Positions 6,639 to 12,765 of a DNA stretch of 33,754 nucleotides are shown here, piece by piece. The notes below the pieces were generated by a model. That model worked only from the letters and a program-made list of their open reading frames with translations. It was not told the origin of the DNA and searched no databases. The position numbers and the translations under genes were made by a program. Each line of letters begins with the position of its first letter. Within the stretch, counting starts at the first letter, position 1. The stretch covers positions 1 to 33,754 of the forward strand of contig JBBRLA010000006.1 of the NCBI GenBank assembly GCA_038231615.1, given 5' to 3'. Origin of the DNA: JBBRLA01 sp038231615 (lineage in GTDB: Bacteria; Myxococcota_A; Polyangia; Palsa-1104; JAEUJZ01).

Positions 6639-7131
6639 CGCCCTTGCCGCCGCTGTCCTTATCCTTGTGGCCGCGTGCATCCCGGCCCCCGTTGTGCGCA
6701 TCGCCTCCCACTACCAGGCCGCAACGCCCGCCCCGTGGATGTCGCTCAGCCTGAGCGTAGATGGGCCCGTGGAGGATGCGGGCGCGCTCCTTACGCAACA
6801 TGCCGCCGCCGTCGCCCTGAGCTACAAGTGCGCCGTGCCGGGGCCCGGCGATGTCCAGCTTCTGTCCAAGGAAGTAAAGACCGAAGGGAAGGGGCAGGGC
6901 CTCGTACCTATCGACCCCGTCACCGAGGGGTTGAACGCCAGAAGATGTCAGTTCTGCATTCACCGGGCTACTCCTGATCGCCTAGATGGGACGGCCCTGG
7001 GGGTTTTCTTACATGTCAGAAAACTTCGCCGTCGAGAGGGTTTTCTCCTATGGGAAAAAATCTCTACTGCGACGGTGAACGGGTTTTCTCTCATGGGCGA
7101 AAACCTCACCGCTTCTTGCTCTTGCCGATGA
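6631..7131 (+). CDS. Small predicted lipoprotein of unknown function
   Basis: The ATG at 6631 follows GGAGG with a 6-base gap. The first 17 residues form a short signal sequence ending in the lipobox VAAC, so the mature protein should be lipid-anchored at Cys17. The remaining chain has no recognised domain. It overlaps the end of the HNH-like gene by 8 bases. The last 40 or so residues are translated from the large palindrome at 7002-7105 and then from the antisense of the toxin end, and look unlike natural protein (basic, then TASCSCR). The original 3' end was probably replaced when the palindrome arrived. A phage spanin (Rz1-like) role is conceivable from position, but nothing in the sequence proves it. 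Confidence 0.5.
   Translation: MRNALAAAVLILVAACIPAPVVRIASHYQAATPAPWMSLSLSVDGPVEDAGALLTQHAAAVALSYKCAVPGPGDVQLLSKEVKTEGKGQGLVPIDPVTEGLNARRCQFCIHRATPDRLDGTALGVFLHVRKLRRREGFLLWEKISTATVNGFSLMGENLTASCSCR
7002..7105. repeat. 104-bp nested imperfect palindrome
   Basis: The arms run outward from about 7053: GGTTTTC (7002-7008) pairs with GAAAACC (7099-7105), then CATG with CATG, GAAAAC with GTTTTC, GCCGTCG with CGACGGT, AGAG with CTCT, and GGTTTTC with GGAAAAA. Each third is also a small hairpin by itself (GTTTTCT-8-AGAAAAC first). It ends exactly at the stop codon of toxin copy 2 and lies between convergent genes, so it could terminate both transcripts. Its size and nesting exceed those of a normal terminator. 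Confidence 0.65.
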
Positions 7132-7417
7132 AGGCCGGGTCCAGCTTCAGCTTCTTGGGGTCTCGCCGGCCATCGACAACGCGGGTGATCTCGACGCCGC
7201 CCCGAATGCCACGGAACTGGATGAGGTAGGGCTTCATCGGGTAGATCCGGTAATTCCCCGTCGCGCGCCCGTTGTGGGGGTAGTCTGCGAGAAACTGACA
7301 GCGGCGTGTCATGTCCAGAAGTAGATTGAAGGCCGCGGGCGGATTCTCATCGGCGATCGACATCACGATCTTCCAGAGTTCTTTGTTGGCCGTCGGCCTG
7401 AACCGGAAGAAGCTCAC
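7106..7417 (-). CDS. RelE/ParE family toxin (copy 2, intact)
   Basis: A 103-residue basic protein. The C-terminal half has the family layout: NYRIYPMKPYLIQFRG, GVEITRVVDGRRDP, that is, a tyrosine/arginine strand, an aromatic strand and the V-x-GRRD ending typical of ParE/RelE. Such proteins inhibit DNA gyrase (ParE) or cleave ribosome-bound mRNA (RelE). The overall look, with GRRD and no RelE catalytic set that I can assign, favours ParE, but this is not certain. The GTG start overlaps the antitoxin stop as GTGA. The stop codon abuts a 104-bp palindrome. The N-terminal 23 residues are shared with the broken copy at 5467-5658. Confidence 0.85.
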   Translation of the reverse strand: MSFFRFRPTANKELWKIVMSIADENPPAAFNLLLDMTRRCQFLADYPHNGRATGNYRIYPMKPYLIQFRGIRGGVEITRVVDGRRDPKKLKLDPAFIGKSKKR

Positions 7418-7605
7418 AGGGCTTGGGCGCGTCGATGGAGTTCTTCGCGCAGGTTCTTGAACACGATTTCCCCGTCGATCGACTCACCGGGGTCCGCCAT
7501 GGATTCATCGCCCATGGCCTCTAGCTCCTCGTCGGTCCACTCGCAGACCGGCTCATCTGGGGCTTGCGTGAGTCGCGGAAGGGGAGTTGCTGCGCTGCTG
7601 GCCAT
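7414..7605 (-). CDS. Antitoxin-like small acidic protein (copy 2)
   Basis: 63 residues, acidic, about 75% identical to the copy at 5655-5846. The shared core is APDEPVCEWTDEELEAM and PGESIDGEIVFKNLRE. The ATG at 7605 follows GGAGG at a 5-base gap. It is translationally coupled to the intact toxin by a GTGA overlap. Unlike ParD, RelB or PhD antitoxins it shows no N-terminal DNA-binding fold. Only the acidic middle and the terminal helix are evident, which would suit a pure toxin-binding role with DNA binding supplied by the divergent RHH protein. The family is not recognised; the antitoxin role follows from order, size, charge and coupling. Confidence 0.78.
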   Translation of the reverse strand: MASSAATPLPRLTQAPDEPVCEWTDEELEAMGDESMADPGESIDGEIVFKNLREELHRRAQAL

Positions 7606-7622
7606 GGTGACCTCCGACAGGA

Positions 7623-7650
7623 AACATAGCAGGTCCACATTGAATGGAAA
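7623..7650 (-). promoter_or_regulatory. Putative promoter of antitoxin-toxin copy 2
   Basis: TTTCCA and TATGTT lie 16 bases apart on the minus strand, about 18 bases upstream of the antitoxin ATG. The -10 is embedded in CCTGCTAnnTT, which is also found at the same place upstream of copy 1. Confidence 0.45.
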
Positions 7651-7700
7651 CATTTTTATTATGACGATCTATTAGGTTCGGGTATGGTGGCGTTTCGATC

Positions 7701-7916
7701 ATGCCCTCAGCGAAGCCACCCTCTGACAAGCCTGCGAAACCAGCCCAGCGGCTTCCAGGCAGGCCCAAAGGCACGACCCGCGGCAGAACCACTGTCCGGC
7801 GCGGTATCAGCCTTCCACTTGATGTGGCCGCCTGGCTCGACGAGCAAGGCAGCCCGTCCACGCTCATCACCAATCTTCTCCGACGTGAGATGACCCGCGC
7901 CTCCCGTCGGAAATAA
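7701..7916 (+). CDS. Small AT-hook / ribbon-helix-helix protein (copy 2)
   Basis: 71 residues. A lysine/proline-rich N-terminus leads to the AT-hook core PGRPKG at about residues 19-24. A basic linker follows, then GISLPLDVAAWLDEQGSPSTLITNLLRREM, which fits the strand-helix-helix of RHH repressors. It is divergent from antitoxin copy 2 with a 95-bp gap. Its homologue at 5929-6117 has the same position relative to antitoxin copy 1. Just past its stop (GAAATAATTT at both copies) lies a near-consensus promoter with a short palindrome in the spacer, a possible second operator. It is likely a DNA-binding regulator of the module. Confidence 0.8.
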   Translation: MPSAKPPSDKPAKPAQRLPGRPKGTTRGRTTVRRGISLPLDVAAWLDEQGSPSTLITNLLRREMTRASRRK

Positions 7917-7921
7917 TTTAC

Positions 7922-7950
7922 TGGACATAAAAATATTCTGTCCGTATAAT
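7922..7950 (+). promoter_or_regulatory. Near-consensus sigma-70 promoter with spacer palindrome
   Basis: TGGACA (7922-7927), a 17-base spacer and TATAAT (7945-7950) give 11 of 12 consensus matches, the best promoter I see in the window. GGACA (7923-7927) and TGTCC (7939-7943) form an inverted repeat across the -35 and spacer, a plausible repressor site. Initiation is expected near 7957. Confidence 0.7.
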
Positions 7951-7955
7951 GGTAG

Positions 7956-8051
7956 CATCTTCGCTGGCGATCTGCCTCGAAGATGACAACCACATAACGG
8001 CACCGACGGAGGGATCCGCCGATGCCGGGTGATTCGGCGCGGTTTTCTTTT
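7956..8051 (+). ncRNA. Structured leader or small RNA with alternative hairpins and terminator
   Basis: Downstream of the strong promoter there are three hairpins before the next gene. P1 is CATCTTCG/CGAAGATG (7956-7963 and 7978-7985, perfect). P2 is GGCACCGACGGA/TCCGCCGATGCC (7999-8010 and 8015-8026, 10 of 12 paired, GGGA loop). P3 is CGCCGA/TCGGCG (8017-8022 and 8034-8039) followed by TTTTCTTTT (8043-8051), which is terminator-like. P2 and P3 share 8017-8026 and cannot form together, which is the layout of an attenuator. Alternatively, the roughly 95-nt product is a free small RNA. I do not recognise a known riboswitch consensus. Confidence 0.45.
8017..8051 (+). terminator. Intrinsic terminator in the leader
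   Basis: A 6-bp GC-rich stem CGCCGA/TCGGCG with an 11-base loop, then a two-base gap and TTTTCTTTT. It lies 35 bases upstream of the next ATG and competes with an upstream hairpin. Confidence 0.5.
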
Positions 8052-8085
8052 CGAGGGAGCACCACGCCGGCACCAAGGAGGGACT

Positions 8086-8514
8086 ATGGCAAAGTCTACC
8101 GGCCCCCGTCTACCTTCTGCGCCCGCTCACACGAAATTCGATCCCCTCACCGGGACCGACTACGTGCGGTTCAAGGCGCCCGGCGCGCACCGCTCGCTCT
8201 GCGGCCACGTCCTTGCCCCCGACGGCGGCGAGATAAACGCGGAGATTGAGGGCGACCTGGTGCGCATCCAGGCAGAGCAGGGCGGGCGCGTGTACACCGT
8301 CCCCCGCCGCGACGTGGAAGGGCTCCACGGAAAGGGCTTGATCCGCGCGCAGGAGAGCCGGGACAAGCAGTCCCGGCGCCGGCCCCTGCGCCAGAAAAAG
8401 GCGCTGCGTCCGCGCGATCTTCCCTACCTTCGCGCCGTGCCCCCAACGCTCAGGCCCGACCCCGGCACCCCGACCCCGCTGCGCCTGGTGAAGTGCGGCC
8501 CGGCCCCCGATTGA
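8086..8514 (+). CDS. Unknown 142-aa protein with a phage-derived C-terminal tail
   Basis: The ATG at 8086 follows a strong AAGGAGGG. I do not recognise the family. Residues 20-85 look like a small beta-rich domain (FDPLTGTDYVRFKAPG, LCGHVLAPDGGEI, GDLVRIQAEQGGRVYTVPRRDV). A basic linker follows (DKQSRRRPLRQKKALRPRD). The last 25 residues, VPPTLRPDPGTPTPLRLVKC..., are a copy of the N-terminus of the HNH-like protein at 6145. The fusion suggests recombination between repeats; the protein's own C-terminus may have been lost. It is read from the strong promoter at 7922 through the structured leader. Confidence 0.6.
   Translation: MAKSTGPRLPSAPAHTKFDPLTGTDYVRFKAPGAHRSLCGHVLAPDGGEINAEIEGDLVRIQAEQGGRVYTVPRRDVEGLHGKGLIRAQESRDKQSRRRPLRQKKALRPRDLPYLRAVPPTLRPDPGTPTPLRLVKCGPAPD
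8437..8504 (+). repeat. 68-bp direct repeat, copy B
   Basis: It matches 6145-6212 at 62 of 68 bases. Here the segment is in frame with the upstream 142-aa gene and is followed 8 bases later by its stop. No ribosome-binding site precedes the internal GTG at 8437, unlike copy A. Confidence 0.75.
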
Positions 8515-8541
8515 GGTAGGCACCCGGAGAGGTGGGGCGCG

Positions 8542-8570
8542 TTGTCCTTCCCCGCCGCGTCTGATAGGTT
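8542..8570 (+). promoter_or_regulatory. Possible promoter of the exported propeller-like protein
   Basis: TTGTCC (8542-8547) and TAGGTT (8565-8570) are 17 bases apart, 34 bases upstream of the ATG at 8604. The match is moderate. Confidence 0.35.
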
Positions 8571-8603
8571 GTATCGTCAACCTGAGTCACGGAGCCTCAC
8601 CCG

Positions 8604-9605
8604 ATGTCCCGTACCCCGCTTCTCCGTCTGGCCTGTCCCCTGCTCGTCTTCACCCTTGGGCCCGTGTTGGGGCCCCCCGCGGACGCCGCAACGGGTTCTG
8701 GCAAGGGTGCGTCGCCAGCGAAGGTCGCGCCAGCCCCTTCGCCAGGCGCCACCGTCTTTTCGGTCAACCACGTCCTCACCCCCCTGCAGGCCGATCTGGC
8801 CAAGACCGTCGGCCCGGCCCGCGCCCTGGCCCTGGTCTGCGAACTGCGTGCCGCTGGCGCCCATGGCGGCAAGGCGGTCATTGCCCAGGCCGGCAGCGTC
8901 GAGGACATCAACGACGCCCTGGGCCGGATCGGCCACGCCACCGACATGGGCGGCGTGCGGCAGATGGTCAACGCCGGTTTCCCCCGCGCCTTTGTCGACG
9001 ACAAGAAGAAGCTCTGGCGCAAGCTGGATGGGGGCTACGTGCCAAGCTGGAGCGTCACCGCGTGGGCAGTGGACGATGTCCAGGGGACCTTGTACGCCGC
9101 CGATCCCCAGCACCGCCTCTTCTTCTTTGACGACAAGAACGGCAAATGGCGCTCCGCTGGCGCGGAGGGGGTGTACGACATCCAGGCCAGTGGGGACACC
9201 CTTTTCTACATGCAGGAGAGCGGGGCCCTCTTCAAGAAGGGCGCCGGCCTGCCCACCCCCCTCATGGGGCGCCCGACCAAGGGGACGCTTCTGGCCACGC
9301 AAGGGGTGCTCTATGTCCTTTCGGGCGGCAAGCTTTATCGCTACGCCAGGGACGAATGGGACAAGCACGGAGAGGCCATCCGCGGCAACGTCAAGTCCGT
9401 CGCGGCCCACGGGGGCGATTACTTCACCCTGGACGACACTGGGCTGATCTACTCAAGCGCCGACGCCCACACCCTGGAGCACAACGTCAAGTATTCGGGG
9501 ATTTACTTGATCGGCCCCAACCTGCTGGCCACCACCGCGGCCGGCGGCCTGCGCGGCTACGACCCCGTCAAGCACGCCTGGAAGACCTTCGGTTCCGCCA
9601 AGTAA
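8604..9605 (+). CDS. Exported protein with beta-propeller-like repeats
   Basis: A 333-residue protein. Residues 1-29 form a signal peptide (basic MSRTPLLR, hydrophobic core, cleavage after ADA), followed by a Ser/Ala/Pro linker. From about residue 55 to 150 there is a helical segment. The rest is built of repeats of about 40 residues with aromatic strands: TLYAADPQHRLFFFDDKNGKW, YDIQASGDTLFYMQES, GVLYVLSGGKLYRYARDEW, DYFTLDDTGLIYSS, GGLRGYDPVKHAWKTF. These look like propeller blades of the WD40/Kelch/PQQ general type. It is likely periplasmic or secreted. No catalytic motif or exact family is recognised. It stands alone, convergent with the WGR gene 35 bases away. Confidence 0.75.
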   Translation: MSRTPLLRLACPLLVFTLGPVLGPPADAATGSGKGASPAKVAPAPSPGATVFSVNHVLTPLQADLAKTVGPARALALVCELRAAGAHGGKAVIAQAGSVEDINDALGRIGHATDMGGVRQMVNAGFPRAFVDDKKKLWRKLDGGYVPSWSVTAWAVDDVQGTLYAADPQHRLFFFDDKNGKWRSAGAEGVYDIQASGDTLFYMQESGALFKKGAGLPTPLMGRPTKGTLLATQGVLYVLSGGKLYRYARDEWDKHGEAIRGNVKSVAAHGGDYFTLDDTGLIYSSADAHTLEHNVKYSGIYLIGPNLLATTAAGGLRGYDPVKHAWKTFGSAK

Positions 9606-9640
9606 GGGGAATCGGGCAAAGACGGGAAGCGGGCGGGGCT

Positions 9641-10531
9641 TTATCGGGCTTGGCGGGCCTGGTGCATTTGGGCGGCCCGTCGCGCGACGTGGTCGTCGCC
9701 GCCATGTCCTTGAACGAGCTGATGGAGATAGTCCTTCAGCGTGCTGCCCTGGTACACTAGGTGCCCTTCCAGGTGGGGCGCAAGGGCCCGCCAGCGCCGC
9801 TGCCAGCCCGCCTCGGGGCCGCCGCCATGCTCGGGGCGGTCGGTAAGGAGCAGGCCCACCCGCAGCGCCACCTCCGGGTCCGCTAGCTGCTCCACCTGAC
9901 GCAGCAGCGCCGTCACCGCTGCCGGCGGGTGGCTCGCCTGCTGCCACAGCAAGAGCGCCCGGGAGAACGCCGCCACGTCCAGCTCCGAGAGCAACGCCAG
10001 GGCCAGCCGGGGCGAGAGCCTCGGCCCCGTCGTTGCCACTACCCGCCCCATCAGGCTGCAAAGCGCGCCCGAAAGCGGCCCCTTGCCGCCGGGATCATGG
10101 CCGGCGATGGACTCCAGCGCCCGCCGCGCCCGCCGCGCCGCCCTGCCAACATGGAAGCTGCGCCCGCCCAGCAGCTTCTCCAGCGCCGAGAGGGCCCCCG
10201 CCGCCGCTTGGATGTGCTCGGCTTTGGCCGCCTTACTGGCCTCGACCCGCGGCGGCAGCACCGGCTTTTTCGGCTTCGCCAGGGGAGGCGGAGGGGACGC
10301 GGCCGGGGCTGCCTGCTGCGCCGTGCCGCCGACCTCGGTGTAGCCCTCGCGCAGCTTCTCCGCGATCTTCTTCTCCAGCTCGCGCCGGGCCGCCTCCTCC
10401 GTGGGGAACGCTTTGTCCTTGCGCTGCCCGGCGGTCCCGATCCTGCCATAGACCACTACAAAGGTGCTGCCCTCGAGGTCCCCGGTCCAGAACTTGGAAC
10501 TGGTGCCGCCCACGTACTCGAATCTGCGCAT
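9641..10531 (-). CDS. WGR domain-containing protein
   Basis: 296 residues. Residues 1-65 form a WGR domain: MRRFEYVGGTSSKFW, FVVVYGRIGTAGQ (the tryptophan of the W-G-R core is tyrosine here), then an amphipathic helix of Glu/Lys/Arg. WGR domains are found in PARPs, where they contact nucleic acid ends, and in many stand-alone bacterial proteins. A Pro/Ala/Lys-rich linker (about 75-105) leads to a helical C-terminal region of about 190 residues with no recognised fold. No ADP-ribosyltransferase domain is present. ATG 10531 was chosen because the WGR domain begins there; the frame is open far upstream but overlaps the cytochrome gene. It is the last gene of the minus-strand block, 47 bp after the cytochrome stop. 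Confidence 0.8.
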   Translation of the reverse strand: MRRFEYVGGTSSKFWTGDLEGSTFVVVYGRIGTAGQRKDKAFPTEEAARRELEKKIAEKLREGYTEVGGTAQQAAPAASPPPPLAKPKKPVLPPRVEASKAAKAEHIQAAAGALSALEKLLGGRSFHVGRAARRARRALESIAGHDPGGKGPLSGALCSLMGRVVATTGPRLSPRLALALLSELDVAAFSRALLLWQQASHPPAAVTALLRQVEQLADPEVALRVGLLLTDRPEHGGGPEAGWQRRWRALAPHLEGHLVYQGSTLKDYLHQLVQGHGGDDHVARRAAQMHQARQAR

Positions 10532-10578
10532 ATTGGTCGTCCCTGTGATGGGTGGAAAAGGCCCGCGCGAAGTGTACG

Positions 10579-12765
10579 TCATCCCGGGCCCTGGGACGAG
10601 AGAAATGCTCTGAGGGGGTGGACGTGGGCCGGGGTGTCTTCGTCGGCGAGGAGAGGATACAGAATGCGGAAGCGGGCACGCAGCTCCTGGTCCCGTTCCA
10701 CCGGGCGGCGGTAGCGCAGGAATGCCTGTTCCGCCGTGGCGGCCTCGGCTTCCCGCGACAGCTCCCTCAGGGAGAGCAGGCGCTGGTAGTGGCCCTCCTC
10801 GGACTCGGGGTCGATGAGGATCAGGCGATCTGCCGCGTCGAGGGCGCCGCCAGGATCGCCGGTCAAGCCACGCACTCGGGAAAGGAGGGCCAGCACGTTG
10901 CGGTCCCGGGGCAGGAGCCGGGCCGCGCGTTCCAGATAGGGGCGCGCAGCGGGCCACTGGTAGGTGCGGTACAAAGCCTGGGCGCGCAGCAAGAGGGCGG
11001 CGGGGTGGTCCTTGCGGAGGGTGTCGACTCGCTCGCAGGCGACCCTCACGTCCCAGGTGCGCCCGAGGGCCAGGTACATCCGTGCCAGCCCCAGGAGCGG
11101 TTCGGCGCGGTCCGGCGCCAGCTCGGCGGCGCGGCGCAGGCTGGGCAGGGCCTCGCAGGCGCGGTCCACCAGGCCATCGGCCAGGCCCAGGCCGTGATCG
11201 AGGTAGCGCTCCCACGAGGGTGGAAGGGAGGCAGCGGTGGTGGGTGCAGTGGCGGCGGACCTCGGGCGCGGTGAGAAAAGGAGGGTGCGCTGCGCCGAGG
11301 CCAGGTCCAGGGTGGGGGGGGTCAGGCAACGTGCCCGGAGGGCCGCTGCGGCGGAGGAGGGCAGGGTGGCGCAGGCGAAGGCGGAATACTCTGGGGTGAA
11401 CTTGCGGTAGCGCAGCCAGGCGCGCACCTCCACCTTCCCCGGGCCCCCGTGCAGGCCCAGGTCAGCCGGGTCCAGGCGGTAGCGCACCACCTGGGGGTCC
11501 GAGGGAGAAAGAGAGGTATCGTACACCACCCCGCGCAGGTGCTGCACGTCGCGGTGAAGCAAAGGCCGCCCCTGGCCATCGACGGGTTGCGCCCGCAGGA
11601 CATGGGACGTGTCCCGGAGCAGCTTGGCGGAGCCGACCAGCCGGGCCTCGACTTCCACGTAGGCCAGGTTGCTGTCCCCGGTCCCACCCGGGAAGCGGTG
11701 GCCGACCCGGCGGTTGCGCAGGACCACGTCGATGTCGATGGGCGCGAGCGAAGACATCTCCACCTGCTGCTCCAGCGAGGGGACTGCGCCCTGTGGACCG
11801 GGCTGCATCAGCACCACGTCCAGCGACACGGCATCCTTCAGGAAGGCGGCGGTCAGCGCCTCTTGCTCGGGGTCGCCGCGCAGGTGGGGCAGGGCGGCGT
11901 TGGCCCCGAGGAACCGATGGGAGCGCACCCGCTTCCCCGACGCCGACGGGACCAGCGGCATGTGGCAGTCCTGGCAGCGCCGGGCCTTGGAACCCTCCCG
12001 GTATACCGCCGCGGCCCCGTTGCCTCCGGCCAGGCTCTGCTCCCAGGCGTCGTAGTCATCCTGACCGCGCAGCCAGCGATCGTGGGTCACCTCTTCCAGA
12101 AGGCCGACCTTGTGGCAGGTGGCGCACAACTCGCTTTGCCCCAGGAGCTTGGGACGCAGGCGCGCGGCATGGTCCGAGGATGGCCCATTGCCCGGTGGGG
12201 GCACGGGGGCCGCGACGAGGGTGTAGTTGCCGTTGCCGCGCCGGTCGTGGACCGAATCGATGGAATGACACACCAGGCAGGTCAGGCCCGCCTGCGCCGC
12301 GGGGGTGGCAGGCGCTAGGGCCCCGGTGATGGACCCGTCCAAAAGCAGCAGCGGATCGTGGCAGCCGGCGCAGAAGCCGGCGCCCCCTGGCGAGCGCTCC
12401 TGTCGAAAGGCCAGCACCGCGGCGGCATAGTAGGGGTTGTTGAAGGAGGCGAAGCGGTGCGCCGAGGCCTGCCACTGCGCGGCAATGTCCGCGTGGCAGC
12501 TGGCGCAGTCGCCGGCAAGGACCGGCTCGGCGGCATAGAAGCCGTCCCGCTTCACCGCCCGCGCGACCTCGGAGCCATCGGCGACCTCGCCCAGGGACAG
12601 GGCGAGAAGCCCCGCCCGCCCCGGCGGCACCAAGCGCGCCGGGGTGAAGACATCCGGCGGACGAGACGGAGAAGGCAGGTCGCCCTGTCGCGCCAGGGTG
12701 CCTCCAGGATCGAGCGAGAGGCAGCCCAGAATGGCCAGGAGGGCCAGACCAGGCCCGCGGATCAT
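10579..12765 (-). CDS. Pentaheme c-type cytochrome with C-terminal TPR region
   Basis: 728 residues with an N-terminal signal sequence. LAILGC at residues 10-15 could be a lipobox, so lipid anchoring is possible. Five CxxCH heme motifs lie at residues 87-91, 132-136, 163-167, 214-218 and 264-268; the last reads CQDCHMP, as in cytochrome c554-like multiheme proteins. A beta-rich domain follows, with RRVGHRFPGG near residue 350. From about 520 to 700 there are TPR-like helical repeats (ALPSLRRAAELAPD, ALLLRAQALYRTYQWPAARPYLERAARLLP). The role is periplasmic or outer-surface electron transfer; donor and acceptor are unknown. The ATG overlaps the DUF2330 gene's stop as ATGA, so the two are coupled and may work together. 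Confidence 0.88.
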   Translation of the reverse strand: MIRGPGLALLAILGCLSLDPGGTLARQGDLPSPSRPPDVFTPARLVPPGRAGLLALSLGEVADGSEVARAVKRDGFYAAEPVLAGDCASCHADIAAQWQASAHRFASFNNPYYAAAVLAFRQERSPGGAGFCAGCHDPLLLLDGSITGALAPATPAAQAGLTCLVCHSIDSVHDRRGNGNYTLVAAPVPPPGNGPSSDHAARLRPKLLGQSELCATCHKVGLLEEVTHDRWLRGQDDYDAWEQSLAGGNGAAAVYREGSKARRCQDCHMPLVPSASGKRVRSHRFLGANAALPHLRGDPEQEALTAAFLKDAVSLDVVLMQPGPQGAVPSLEQQVEMSSLAPIDIDVVLRNRRVGHRFPGGTGDSNLAYVEVEARLVGSAKLLRDTSHVLRAQPVDGQGRPLLHRDVQHLRGVVYDTSLSPSDPQVVRYRLDPADLGLHGGPGKVEVRAWLRYRKFTPEYSAFACATLPSSAAAALRARCLTPPTLDLASAQRTLLFSPRPRSAATAPTTAASLPPSWERYLDHGLGLADGLVDRACEALPSLRRAAELAPDRAEPLLGLARMYLALGRTWDVRVACERVDTLRKDHPAALLLRAQALYRTYQWPAARPYLERAARLLPRDRNVLALLSRVRGLTGDPGGALDAADRLILIDPESEEGHYQRLLSLRELSREAEAATAEQAFLRYRRPVERDQELRARFRILYPLLADEDTPAHVHPLRAFLSSQGPG

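Noticed and set aside
7002..7105. Short CRISPR-like array, because GGGTTTTC recurs three times at 37 and 43 bp
   Set aside because: The repeats are short, the spacing is unequal and the whole block is one palindrome; there is no cas gene.
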